Source: Coriaria nepalensis
Lineage: Eukaryota; Streptophyta; Magnoliopsida; Cucurbitales; Coriariaceae
Assembly: GCA_027186245.1 (NCBI GenBank)
Contig: CP114483.1
Span: forward strand, 11,924,220 to 11,988,219
Length of the DNA: 64,000 nucleotides
Direction of reading: 5' to 3'
Notes under the pieces: generated by a model
Told to the model about the DNA's origin: nothing
The model's database searches: none
Seen by the model: only the letters and a program-made list of their open reading frames with translations
Part shown: positions 51,588-64,000 of the stretch, one piece after another
Position numbering within the stretch: the stretch's first letter is position 1
Layout: every line of letters begins with the position of its first letter
Made by a program: the position numbers and the translations under genes

Positions 51588-54500
51588 CTAAATTAATCCG
51601 AACGAATTCTATTTTCGCCATTCAAACATGATTTTCTTACATAACTTGCAATTAATCTATTGAAGACAACAATGCATTCCTTTAGCCTTAAAAAGCATGT
51701 CATTCAGTCTTTTCATATCATTAAATTGTTTGAAAGCACGTCGAACCAATTCTATGTTTGCATTTAAAACACGACTTTCATGCATAACTTGCAAATGATC
51801 TATTGAAGAAAACTATGCATTTTTTTAGACTTAAAGTCGTATTATTGCGTCTCTTTTAGTCATTAAATCATTCAATATAACTTCGAACGAAATTCGCAGT
51901 TTAAACATGAGTTTCGTGCATAACTTGCCGTTGATCGATTCAAGGAAACAACGCATTTGTTTAGCCTTAAAATCATGTCATTGAGTCTCTTGTAGTCATG
52001 AAATCACTCTAAATTAATCCGAACGAATTCTATTTTCGCCCTTCAATCATGATTTTCTTACATAACTTGCAATTAATCTATTGAAGACAACAATGCATTC
52101 CTTTATCCTTAAAAAGCATGTCATTCAGTCTTTTAAGTCATTAAAGTGTTTGAAAGCACGTCGAACCAATTCTATGTTTGCATTTAAAACACGACTTTCA
52201 TGCATAACTTACAAATGATCTATTGAAGAAAACTATGCATTTTTTTAGCCTTAAGGTCGTATTATTGCGTCTCTTTTGGTCATTAAATCATTCAAAATCA
52301 CTTCGTACGAAATTCGCAGTTTAAACATGACTTTTGTGCATAACTTGCCGTTGATCGATTCAAGGCAACAACGCATTTGTTTAGCCTTAAAATCATGTCA
52401 TTGAGTCTCTTGTAGTCATGAAATCATTCTAAATTAATCCGAACAAATTCTATATTCGCCCTTCAAACATGATTTTCTGACATAACTTGCAATTAATCTA
52501 TTGAAGACAACAATGCATTCCTTTATCCTTAAAAAACATGTCATTCAGTCTTTTAAGTCATTAAAGTGTTTGAAAGCACGTCGAACCAATTCTATGTTTG
52601 CATTTAAAACACGACTTTCATGCATAACTTGCAAATGATCTATTGAAGAAAACTATGCATTTTTTTAGCCTTAAGGTCGTATTATTGCGTCTCTTTTGGT
52701 CATTAAATCATTCAAAATCACTTCGTACGAAATTCGCAGTTTAAACATGACTTTTGTGCATAACTTGCCGTTGATCGATTCAAGGCAACAACGCATTTGT
52801 TTAGCCTTAAAATCATGTCATTGAGTCTCTTGTAGTCATGAAATCATTCTAAATTAATCCGAACAAATTCTATATTCGCCCTTCAAACATGATTTTCTTA
52901 CATAACTTGCAATTAATCTATTGAAGACAACAATGCATTCCTTTAGCCTTGAAAAGCATGTCATTCAGTCTTTTCATGTCATTAAAGTGTTTGAAAGCAC
53001 GTCGAACCAATTCTATGTTTGCATTTAAAAACGACTTTCATGCATAACTTGCAAATCATCTATTGAAGAAAACTATGCATTTTTTTAGACTTAAAGTCGT
53101 ATTATTGCGTCTCTTTTAGTCATTAAATCATTCAATATAACTTCGAACGAAATTCGCAGTTTAAACATGAGTTTCGTGCATAACTTGCCGTTCATCGATT
53201 CAAGGCAACAACGCATTTGTTTAGCCTTAAAATCATGTCATTGAGTCTCTTGTAGTCATGAAATCATTCTAAATTAATCCGAACGAATTCTATTTTTTCG
53301 CACTTCAAACATGATTTTCTTACGTAACATGCAAATAATCTATTGAAGACAACAATGCATTCCTTTAGCCTTAAAAAGCATGTCATTCAGTCTTTTCATG
53401 TCATTAAATTGTTTGAAAGCACGTCGAACCAATTCTATATTTGCATTTAAAACACGACTTTCATGCATAACTTGCAAATGATCTATTGAAGAAAACTCTG
53501 CATTTTTTTAGACTTAAAGTCGTATTATTGCGTCTCTTTTAGTCATTAAATCATTCAAGATAACTTCGAACGAAATTCGCAGTTTAAACATGAGTTTCGT
53601 GCATAACTTGTCGTTGATCGATTCAAGGCAACAACGCATTTGTTTAGCCTTAAAATCTTGTCATTGAGTCTCTTGTAGTCATGAAATCATTCGAAATTAA
53701 TCCGAACGAATTCTATTTTCGCCCTTCAAACATGATTTTCTTACATAACTTGCAATTAATCTATTGAAGACAACAATGCATTCCTTTATCCTTAAAAAGC
53801 ATGTCATTCAGTCTTTTAAGTCATTAAAGTGTTTGAAAGCACGTCGAACCAATTCTATGTTTGCATTGACAACACGACTTTCATGCATACTTGCAAATGA
53901 TCTATTGAAGAAAACTATGCATTTTTTTAGCCTTAAAGTCGTATTATTGCGTCTCTTTTGGTCATTAAATCATTCAAAATCACTTCGTACGAAATTCGCA
54001 GTTTAAACATTGCTTTCGTGCATAACTTGCCGTTAATCGATTCAAGGCAACAACGCATTTGTTTAGCCTTAAAATCATGTCATTGAGTCTCTTGTAGTCA
54101 TGAAATCATTCTAAATTAATCCGAACAAATTCTATATTCGCCCTTCAAACATGATTTTCTTACATAACTTGCAATTAATCTATTGAAGACAACAATGCAT
54201 TCCTTTAGCCTTGAAAAGCATGTCATTCAGTCTTTTCATGTCATTAAAGTGTTTGAAAGCACGTCGAACCAATTCTATGTTTGCATTTAAAACACGAGTT
54301 TCATGCATAACTTGCAAATGATCTATTGAAGAAAACTATGCATTTTTTTAGACTTAAAGTCGTATTATTGCGTCTCTTTTAGTCATTAAATCATTCAATA
54401 TAACTTCGAACGAAATTCGCAGTTTAAACATGAGTTTCGTGCATAACTTGCCATTCATCGATTCAAGGCAACGACGCATTTGTTTAGCCTTAAAATCATG

Positions 54501-55408
54501 TCATTGAGTCTGTTGTAGTCATGAAATCATTCTAAATTAATCCGAACGAATTCTATTTTCGCCCTTCAAACATGATTTTCTTACATAACTTGCAATTAAT
54601 CTATTGAAGACAACAATGCATTCCTTTAGCCTTAAAAAGCATGTCATTCAGTCTTTTAAGTCATTAAAGTGTTTGAAAGCACGTCGAATCAATTCCATGT
54701 TTGCATTTAAAACACGACTTTCATGCATAACTTACAAATGATCTATTGAAGAAAACTATGCGTTTTTTTAGCCTTAAAGTCGTATTATTGCGTCTCTTTT
54801 GGTCATTAAATCATTAAAAATCACTTCGTACGAAATTCGCAGTTTAAACATGACTTTCGTGCATAACTTGCCGTTGATCGATTCAAGGCAACAACGCATT
54901 TGTTTAGCCTTAAAATCATGTCATTGAGTCTCTTGTAGTCATGAAATCATTCTAAATTAATCCGAATAAATTCTATCTTCGCCCTTCAAACATGATTTTC
55001 TTACATAACTTGCAATTAATCTATTGAAGACAACAATGCATTCCTTTAGCCTTAAAAAGCATGTCAATGAGTCTTTTCAAGTCATTAAAGTGTTGAAAGC
55101 ACGTCGAACCAATTCTATGTTTGCATTTAAGACAGGACTTTCATGCATAACTTGCAAATGATCTATTGAAGAAAACTATGCATTTTTTTAGCCTTAAAGT
55201 CGTATTATTGCGTCTCTTTTAGTCATTAAATCATTCAAAATCACTTCGTACGAAATTCGCAGTTTAAACATGAGTTTCGTGCATAACTTGCCATTGATCG
55301 ATTCAAGGCAACAACGCATTTGTTTAGCCTTAAAATCATGTCATTGAGTCTCTTGTAGTCATGAAATCATTCTAAATTAATCCGAACAAATTCTATTTTC
55401 GCCCTTCA
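51588..55408. repeat. 9-trimer block, copy 2
   Basis: Partner of 46120-49940. Small private changes are an added TT in CTATTTTTTCGCAC (about 53291), loss of one A in GCATTTAAAAACGAC (about 53030) and loss of one A in CATGCATACTTGC (about 53885). That last loss opens the longest reading frame in the window, 80 codons, which is therefore accidental. Confidence 0.8.
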
Positions 55409-58400
55409 AACATGATTTTCTTACATAACTTGCAATTAATCTATTGAAGACAACAATGCATTCCTTTAGCCTTGAAAAGCATGTCATTCAGTCTTTTCAT
55501 GTCATTAAAGTGTTTGAAAGCACGTCGAACCAATTCTATGTTTGCATTTAAAACACGACTTTCATGCATAACTTGCAAATGATCCATTGAAGAAAACTAT
55601 GCGTTTTTTTAGCCTTAAAGTCGTATTATTGCGTCTCTTTTGGTCATTAAATCATTCAAAATCACTTCGTACGAAATTCGCAGTTTAAACATGACTTTCG
55701 TGCATAACTTGCCATTGATCGATTCAAGGCAACAACGCATTTGTTTAGCCTTAAAATCATGTCATTGAGTCTCTTGTAGTCATGAAATCATTCTAAATTA
55801 ATCCGAACAAATTCTATATTCGCCCTTCAAACATGATTTTCTTACATAACTTGCAATTAATCTATTGAAGACAACAATGCATTCCTTTTAGCCTTAAAAA
55901 GCATGTCATTCAGTCTTTTCAAGTCATTAAAGTGTTTGAAAGCACGTCGAACCAATTCTATGTTTGCATTTAAAACACGACTTTCACGCATAACTTGCAA
56001 ATGATCTATCGAAGAAAACTATGCATTTTTTTAGACATAAAGTCGTATTATTGCGTCTCTTTTGGTCATTAAATCATTCAAAATCACTTCGTACGAAATT
56101 CGCAGTTTAAACATGACTTTCGTGCATAACTTGCCATTGATCGATTCAAGGCAACAACGCATTTGTTTAGCCTTAAAATCATGTCATTGAGTCTCTTGTA
56201 GTCATGAAATCATTCTAAATTAATTCGAACAAATTCTATTTTCGCCCTTCAAACGTGATTTTCTTACATAACTTGCAATTAATCTATTGAAGACAACAAT
56301 GCATTCCTTTAGCCTTGAAAAGCATGTCATTCAGTCTTTTCATGTCATTAAAGTGTTTGAAAGCACGTCGAACCAATTCTATGTTTGCATTTAAAACACG
56401 AGTTTCATGCATAACTTGCAAATGATCTATTGAAGAAAACTATGCATTTTTTTAGACTTAAAGTCGTATTATTGCGTCTCTTTTAGTCATTAAATCATTC
56501 AATATAACTTCGAACGAAATTCGCAGTTTAAACATGAGTTTCGTGCATAACTTGCCATTCATCGATTCAAGGCAACGACGCATTTGTTTAGCCTTAAAAT
56601 CATGTCATTGAGTCTCTTGTAGTCATGAAATCATTCTAAATTAATCCGAACGAATTCTATTTTCGCCCTTCAAACATGATTTTCTTACATAACTTGCAAT
56701 TAATCTATTGAAGACAACAATGCATTCCTTTAGCCTTAAAAAGCATGTCAATCAGTCTTTTCAAGTCATTAAAGTGTTTGAAAGCACGCCGAACCAATTC
56801 TATGTTTGCATTTAAGACAGGACTTTCATGCATAACTTGCAAATGATCTATTGAAGAAAACTATGCATTTTTTTAGCCTTAAAGTCGTATTATTGCGTCT
56901 CTTTTAGTCATTAAATCATTCAAAATCACTTCGTACGAAATTCGCAGTTTAAACATGAGTTTCGTGCATAACTTGCCATTGATCGATTCAAGGCAACAAC
57001 GCATTTGTTTAGCCTTAAAATCATGTCATTGAGTCTCTTGTAGTCATGAAATCATTCTAAATTAATCCGAACAAATTCTATTTTCGCCCTTCAAACATGA
57101 TTTTCTTACATAACTTGCAATTAATCTATTGAAGACAACAATGCATTCCTTTAGCCTTGAAAAGCATGTCATTCAGTCTTTTCATGTCATTAAAGTGTTT
57201 GAAAGCACGTCGAACCAATTCTATGTTTGCATTTAAAAAACGACTTTCATGCATAACTTGCAAATGATCTATTGAAGAAAACTATGCATTTTTTTGGACT
57301 TAAAGTCGTATTATTGCGTCTCTTTTAGTCATTAAATCATTCAATATAACTTCGAACGAAATTCGCAGTTTAAACATGAGTTTCGTGCATAACTTGCCGT
57401 TCATCGATTCAAGGCAACAACGCATTTGTTTAGCCTTAAAATCATGTCATTGAGTCTCTTGTAGTCATGAAATCATTCTAAATTAATCCGAACGAATATT
57501 ATTTTCGTCCTTAAAACATGATTTTCTTACATAACTTGCAATTAATCTATTGAAGACAACAATGCATTCCTTTAGCTTTAAAAAGCATGTCATTCAGTCT
57601 TTTCATATCATTAAATTGTTTGAAAGCACGTCGAACCAATTCTATGTTTGCATTTAAAACACGACTTTCATGCATAACTTGCAAATGATCTATTGAAGAA
57701 AACTATGCATTTTTTTAGACTTAAAGTCGTATTATTGCGTCTCTTTTAGTCATTAAATCATTCAATATAACTTCGAACGAAATTCGCAGTTTAGACATGA
57801 GTTTCGTGCATAACTTGCCGTTGATCGATTCAAGGGAACAACGCATTTGTTTAACCTTAAAATCATGTCATTGAGTCTCTTGTAGTCATGAAATCATTCT
57901 AAATTAATCCGAACGAATTCTATTTTCGCCCTTCAATCATGATTTTCTTACATAACTTGCAATTAATCTATTGAACACAACAATGCATTCCTTTATCCTT
58001 AAAAAGCATGTCATTCAGTCTTTTAAGTCATTAAAGCGTTTGAAAGCACGTCGAACCAATTCTATGTTTGCATTTAAAACACGACTTTCATGCATAACTT
58101 GCAAATGATCTATTGAAGAAAACTATGCATTTTTTTAGCCTTAAGGTCGTATTATTGCGTCTCTTTTGGTCACTAAATCATTCAAAATCACTTCGTACGA
58201 AATTCGCAGTTTAAACATGACTTTTGTGCATAACTTGCCGTTGATCGATTCAAGGCAACAACGCATTTGTTTAGCCTTAAAATCTTGTCATTGAGTCTCT
58301 TGTAGTCATGAAATCATTCTAAATTAATCCGAACAAATTTTATATTCGCACTTCAAACATGATTTTCTTACATAACTTGCAATTAATCTATTGAAGACAA

Positions 58401-58565
58401 CAATGCATTCCTTTAGCCTTAAAAAGCATGTCATTCAGTCTTTTCAAGTCATTAAAGTGTTTGAAAGCACGTCGAACCAATTCTATGTTTGCATTTAAAA
58501 CACGACTTTCATGCATAACTTGCAAATGATCTATTGAAGAAAACTATGCATTTTTTTAGCCTTAA
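55409..58565. repeat. Mixed right-domain trimers
   Basis: Includes units like 35.3-38.5 kb (CATTCCTTTTAGCC near 55885, AGACATAAAGTCG near 56032, AATTCGAACAAATTC near 56222), a TAAGACAGGAC unit (56813), an AATATTATTTTCGTCC unit (57495) and an AAGGTCG/CACTAAATC unit (58144). It reads as a patchwork of blocks seen elsewhere. Confidence 0.65.
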
Positions 58566-61090
58566 AGTCATATTATTGCGTCTCTTTTAGTCATTAAATC
58601 ATTCAAAATCAATTCGTACGAAATTCGCAGTTTAAACATGACTTTCGTGCATAACTTGCCATTGATCGATTCAAGGCAACAACGCATTTGTTTAGCCTTA
58701 AAATCAGGTCATTGAGTCTCTTGTAGTCATGAAATCATTCTAAATTAATCCAAACAAATTCTATTTTCGCCCTTCAAACATGATTTTCTTACATAACTTG
58801 CAATTAATCTATTGAAGACAACAATGCATTCTTTTAGCCTTGAAAAGCATGTCATTCAGTCTTTTCATGTCATTAAAGTGTTTGAAAGCACGTCGAACCA
58901 ATTCTATGTTTGCATTTAAAAAACGACTTTCATGCATAACTTGCAAATGATCTATTGAAGAAAACTATGCATTTTTTTAGACTTACAGTCGTATTATTGC
59001 GTCTCTTTTCGTCATTAAATCATTCAATATAACTTCGAACGAAATTCGCAGTTTAAACATGAGTTTCGTGCATAACTTGCCGTTCATTGATTCAAGGCAA
59101 CAACGCATTTGTTTAGCCTTAAAATCATGTCATTGAGTCTCTTGTAGTCATGAAATCATTCTAAATTAATCCGAACGAATTCTATTTTCGCCCTTCAAAC
59201 ATGATTTTCTTACATAACTTGCAATGAATCTATTGAAGACAACAATGCATTCCTTTAGCCTTGAAAAGCATGTCATTTAGTCTTTTCATGTCATTAAATT
59301 GTTTGAAAGCACGTCGAACCAATTCTATGTTTGCATTTAAAACACGACTTTCATGCATAACTTGCAAATGATCTATTGAAGAAAACTATGCATTTTTTTA
59401 GACTTAAAGTCGTATTATTGCGTCTCTTTTAGTCATTAAATCATTCAATATAACTTCGAACGAAATTCGCAGTTTAAACATGAGTTTCGTGCATAACTTG
59501 CCGTTCATCGATTCAAGGCAACAACGCATTTGTTTAGCCTTAAAATCATGTCATTGAGTCTCTTGTAGTCATGAAATCATTCTAAATTAATCCGAACGAA
59601 TTCTATTTTCGCCCTTCAAACATGATTTTCTTACATAACTTGCAATTAATCTATTGAAGACAACAATGCATTCCTTTAGCCTTGAAAAGCATGTCATTCA
59701 GTCTTTTCATGTCATTAAAGTGTTTGAAAGCACGTCGAACCAATTCTATGTTTGCATTTAAAACACGAGTTTCATGCATAACTTGCAAATGATCTATTGA
59801 AGAAAACTATGCATTTTTTTAGACTTAAAGTCGCATTATTGCGTCTCTTTTAGTCATTAAATCATTCAATATAACTTCGAACGAAATTCGCAGTTTAAAC
59901 ATGAGTTTCGTGCATAACTTGCCCTTCATCGATTCAAGGCAACGACGCATTTGTTTAGCCTTAAAATCATGTCATTGAGTCTCTTGTAGTCATGAAATCA
60001 TTCTAAATTAATCCGAACGAATTCTATTTTCGCCCTTCAAACATGATTTTCTTACATAACTTGCAATTAATCTATTGAAGACAACAATGCATTCCTTTAG
60101 CCTTAAAAAGCATGTCATTCAGTCTTTTAAGTCATTAAAGTGTTTGAAAGCACGTCGAATCAATTCCATGTTTGCATTTAAAACACGACTTTCATGCATA
60201 ACTTACAAATGATCTATTGAAGAAAACTATGCGTTTTTTTAGCCTTAAAGTCGTATTATTGCGTCTCTTTTGGTCATTAAATCATTAAAAATCACTTCGT
60301 ACGAAATTCGCAGTTTAAACATGACTTTCGTGCATAACTTGCCATTGATCGATTCAAGGCAACAACGCATTTGTTTAGCCTTAAAATCATGTCATTGAGT
60401 CTCTTGTAGTCATGAAATCATTCTAAATTAATCCGAACAAATTCTATATTCGCCCTTCAAACATGATTTTCTTACATAACTTGCAATTAATCTATTGAAG
60501 ACAACAATGCATTCCTTTAGCCTTAAAAAGCATGTCATTCAGTCTTTTCAAGTCATTAAAGTGTTTGAAAGCACGTCGAACCAATTCTATGTTTGCATTT
60601 AAAACACGACTTTCATGCATAACTTGCAAATGATCTATTGAAGAAAACTATGCATTTTTTTAGCCTTAAAGTCGTATTATTGCGTCTCTTTTGGTCATTA
60701 AATCATTCAAAATCACTTCGTACGAAATTCGCAGTTTAAACATGACTTTCGTGCATAACTTGCCATTGATCGATTCAAGGCAACAACGCATTTGTTTAGC
60801 CTTAAAATCATGTCATTGAGTCTCTTGTAGTCATGAAATCATTCTAAATTAATCCGAACAAATTCTATATTCGCCCTTCAAACATGATTTTCTTACATAA
60901 CGTGCAATTAATCTATTGAAGACAACAATGCATTCCTTTAGCCTTAAAAAGCATGTCATTCAGTCTTTTCAAGTCATTAAAGTGTTTGAAAGCACGTCGA
61001 ACCAATTCTATGTTTGCATTTAAAACACGACTTTCATGCATAACTTGCAAATGATCTATTGAAGAAAACTATGCATTTTTTTAGCCTTAA
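58566..61090. repeat. Six trimers before the terminal HOR
   Basis: The first unit carries AAAGTCATATTATTG, CAAAATCAATTCG and AATCAGGTCATTG, a linked set that returns at 61091, 62353 and 63615. In between lie CGAACGAATTC units and a GTCGAATCAATTCC unit (60155), plus two almost identical trimers at 60241-60660 and 60661-61080. Confidence 0.7.
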
Positions 61091-62352
61091 AGTCATATTA
61101 TTGCGTCTCTTTTAGTCATTAAATCATTCAAAATCAATTCGTACGAAATTCGCAGTTTAAACATGACTTTCGTGCATAACTTGCCATTGATCGATTCAAG
61201 GCAACAACGCATTTGTTTAGCCTTAAAATCAGGTCATTGAGTCTCTTGTAGTCATGAAATCATTCTAAATTAATCCGAACAAATTCTATTTTCGCCGTTC
61301 AAACATGATTTTCTTACATAACTTGCAATTAATCTATTGAAGACAACAATGCATTCCTTTAGCCTTGAAAAGCATGTCATTCAATCTTTTCATATCATTA
61401 AATTGTTTGAAAGCACGTCGAACCAATTCTATGTTTGCATTTAAAACACGACTTTCATGCATAACTTGCAAATGATCTATTGAAGAAAACTATGCATTTT
61501 TTTAGACTTAAAGTCGTATTATTGCGTCTCTTTTAGTCATTAAATCATTCAATATAACTTCGAATGAAATTCGCAGTTTAAACATGAGTTTCGTGCATAA
61601 CTTGCCGTTGATCGATTCAAGGCGACAACGCATTTGTTTAGCCTTAAAATCATGTCACTGAGTCTCTTATAGTCATGAAATCATTCTAAATTAATCCGAA
61701 CGAATTCTATTTTCGCCCTTCAAACATGATATTCTTACATAACTTGCAATTAATCTATTGAAGACAACAATGCATTCCTTTATCCTTAAAAAGCATGTCA
61801 TTCAGTCTTTTAAGTCATTAAAGTGTTTGAAAGCACGTCGAACCAATTCTATGTTTGCATTTAAAACACGACTTTCATGCATAACTTGCAAATGATCTAT
61901 TGAAGAAAACTATGCATTTTTTTAGCCTTAAGGTCGTATTATTGCGTCTCTTTTGGTCACTAAATCATTCAAAATCACTTCGTACGAAATTCGCAGTTTA
62001 AACATGACTTTCGTGCATAACTTGCCGTTGATCGATTCAAGGCAACAACGCATTTGTTTAGCCTTAAAATCATGTCATTGAGTCTCTTGTAGTCATGAAA
62101 TCATTCTAAATTAATCCGAACAAATTCTATATTCGCCCTTCAAACATGATTTTCTTACATAACTTGCAATTAATCTATTGAAGACAACAATGCATTCCTT
62201 TAGCCTTAAAAAGCATGTCATTCAGTCTTTTCAAGTCATTAAAGTGTTTGAAAGCACGTCGAACCAATTCTATGTTTGCATTTAAAACACGACTTTCATG
62301 CATAACTTGCAAATGATCTATTGAAGAAAACTATGCATTTTTTTAGCCTTAA
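61091..62352. repeat. 3-trimer HOR, copy 1 (1,262 bp)
   Basis: Starts with AGTCATATTATTG, CAATTCGTACG and AGGTCATTGAG. The second trimer has CAATATAACTTCGAATG and TATCCTTAAAAAGC, and the third has AAGGTCG and GTCACTAAATC. The same order follows in the next copy. Confidence 0.8.
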
Positions 62353-63614
62353 AGTCATATTATTGCGTCTCTTTTAGTCATTAAATCATTCAAAATCAAT
62401 TCGTACGAAATTCGCAGTTTAAACATGACTTTCGTGCATAACTTGCCATTGATCGATTCAAGGCAACAACGCATTTGTTTAGCCTTAAAATCAGGTCATT
62501 GAGTCTCTTGTAGTCATGAAATCATTCTAAATTAATCCGAACAAATTCTATTTTCGCCCTTCAAACATGATTTTCTTACATAACTTGCAATTAATCTATT
62601 GAAGACAACAATGCATTCCTTTAGCCTTAAAAAGCATGTCATTCAGTCTTTTCATATCATTAAATTGTTTGAAAGCACGTCGAACCAATTCTATGTTTGC
62701 ATTTAAAACACGGCTTTCATGCATAACTTGCAAATGATCTATTGAAGAAAACTATGCATTTTTTTAGACTTAAAGTCGTATTATTGCGTCTCTTTTAGTC
62801 ATTAAATCATTCAATATAACTTTGAACGAAATTCGCAGTTTAAACATGAGTTTCGTGCATAACTTGCCGTTGATCGATTCAAGGCAACAACGCATTTGTT
62901 TAGCCTTAAAATCATGTCATTGAGTCTCTTGTAGTCATGAAATCATTCTAAATTAATCCGAACGAATTCTATTTTCGCCCTTCAATCATGATTTTCTTAC
63001 ATAACTTGCAATTAATATATTGAAGACAACAATGCATTCCTTTATCCTTAAAAAGCATGTCATTCAGTCTTTTAATGCATTAAAGTGTTTGAAAGCACGT
63101 CGAACCAATTCTATGTTTGCATTTAAAACACGACTTTCATGCATAACTTGCAAATGATCTATTGAAGAAAACTATGCATTTTTTTAGCCTTAAGGTCGTA
63201 TTATTGCGTCTCTTTTGGTCACTAAATCATTCAAAATCACTTCGTACGAAATTCGCAGTTTAAACATGACATTTGTGCATAACTTGCCGTTGATCGATTC
63301 AAGGCAACAACGCATTTGTTTAGCCTTGAAATCATGTCATTGAGTCTCTTGTAGTCATGAAATCATTCTAAATTAATCCGAACAAATTCTATATTCGCCC
63401 TTCAAACATGATTTTCTTACATAACTTGCAATTAATCTATTGAAGACAACAATGCATTCCTTTAGCCTTAAAAAGCATGTCATTCAGTCTTTTCAAGTCA
63501 TTAAAGTGTTTGAAAGCACGTCGAACCAATTCTATGTTTGCATTTAAAACACGACTTTCATGCATAACTTGCAAATGATCTATTGAAGAAAACTATGCAT
63601 TTTTTTAGCCTTAA
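62353..63614. repeat. 3-trimer HOR, copy 2 (1,262 bp)
   Basis: Same trimer order as 61091-62352. Private changes include ACACGGCTTTC (about 62708), ACTTTGAACG (about 62819), TAATATATTG (about 63012) and TTTTAATGCATT for TTTTAAGTCATT (about 63071). Confidence 0.8.
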
Positions 63615-64000
63615 AGTCATATTATTGCGTCTCTTTTAGTCATTAAATCATTCAAAATCAATTCGTACGAAATTCGCAGTTTAAACATGACTTTCGTGCA
63701 TAACTTGCCATTGATCGATTCAAGGCAACAACGCATTTGTTTAGCCTTAAAATCAGGTCATTGAGTCTCTTGTAGTCATGAAATCATTCTAAATTAATCC
63801 GAACAAATTCTATTTTCGCCCTTCAAACATGATTTTCTTACATAACTTGCAATTAATCTATTGAAGACAACAATGCATTCCTTTAGCCTTGAAAAGCATG
63901 TCATTCAGTCTTTTCATGTCATTAAAGTGTTTGAAAGCACGTCGAACCAATTCTATGTTTGCATTTAAAAAACGACTTTCATGCATAACTTGCAAATGAT
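63615..64000. repeat. 3-trimer HOR, copy 3 (cut by window end)
   Basis: Begins again with AGTCATATTATTG, CAATTCGTACG and AGGTCATTGAG. Its C monomer has GCCTTGAAAAGC and AAAAAACGAC as at 58840-58925 rather than the version in the second copy. The array clearly continues beyond the window. Confidence 0.75.

Larger units (their letters stand above)
1..64000. repeat. Satellite array, trimeric unit of about 421 bp
   Basis: The entire window is a head-to-tail tandem array. The same phase mark, CATAACTTGCAAATG, recurs every 420-421 bp; examples start at 23022, 23442, 23863 and 24283. From the first mark (375) to the last (63984) the distance equals about 151 units of 421 bp once the gap and one extra monomer at 35.2 kb are allowed for. 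All copies point the same way. I found no unique DNA, gene, tRNA, rRNA or transposon. Sampled GC is about 33%. Arrays of this kind are known at plant and animal centromeres and heterochromatin; a centromeric role here is inference. Confidence 0.97.

Noticed and set aside
53764..54006. 80-codon open frame on the + strand
   Set aside because: It lies wholly in satellite sequence and exists only because one A is missing in CATGCATACTTGC at about 53885. Sister trimers lack the frame.
1..64000. CRISPR array
   Set aside because: There is no repeat-spacer pattern with unique spacers. All of the 421-bp unit is repeated, and no cas gene is present.
1..64000. LTR retrotransposon or helitron-derived tandem repeat
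   Set aside because: No terminal repeats, primer-binding site, polyprotein frame or target duplication was seen, and register counting leaves no room for an insertion.
1..64000. rDNA spacer subrepeats
   Set aside because: No rRNA gene sequence occurs anywhere in 64 kb, so an intergenic-spacer origin is unsupported.

Overview
The whole window is one satellite-DNA array. I see no gene, no RNA gene, no transposable element and no unique sequence. A unit of about 421 bp repeats head to tail from base 1 to base 64,000, always in the same orientation. The 421-bp unit is a trimer of three diverged but related monomers: A (about 136 bp), B (about 142 bp) and C (about 143 bp). Each opens with a shared box (CATAACTTGC, then a short AT-rich stretch and ATGCATT or CGCATTT). 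By register counting there are about 152 trimers (about 455 monomers). GC content of a sample trimer is about 33%. The scale, the monomer length and the nested higher-order repeats (HORs) fit a eukaryotic centromeric or pericentromeric satellite, most likely from a plant. The taxon cannot be fixed from the sequence. A short likeness (AAACATGAGTTTT) to grass centromere repeats, recalled from memory, is only a hint.

Layout. Bases 1-1525 are the error-rich end of one contig, followed by a 100-N scaffold gap (1526-1625). A second contig starts at 1626 and is also error-rich until about 7.6 kb, after which the sequence becomes clean. A left domain (1626 to about 22.6 kb) is built from one set of variants (GTCTATTTTAG or GCATCTCTTTT in A, TAATCTAGTGAAG in C). 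It is organised in HORs of 8, 6, 10, 5 and 4 trimers. A right domain (about 22.6 kb to the end) carries other variants (GACTTAAAGTC in A, TAATCTATTGAAG in C). Its duplications are 3, 4 and 8 trimers in tandem, or about 13 and 35 trimers apart.

Notable events. Register is kept across the window except at about 35,231, where a C monomer is followed directly by another C, adding one monomer of about 144 bp. That point is also the left edge of a 3,370-bp tandem duplication. Bases 1-1525 are a noisy copy of 23,068-24,591, sharing rare private variants, which questions the scaffold join. Several long-range near-identical blocks and one short conversion-like tract point to ongoing unequal exchange and gene conversion.

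No protein function is proposed. The longest open frames are 61-80 codons, lie inside the satellite, and recur only as repeat shadows. If the array has a job it is structural (centromere or heterochromatin), which sequence alone cannot prove.
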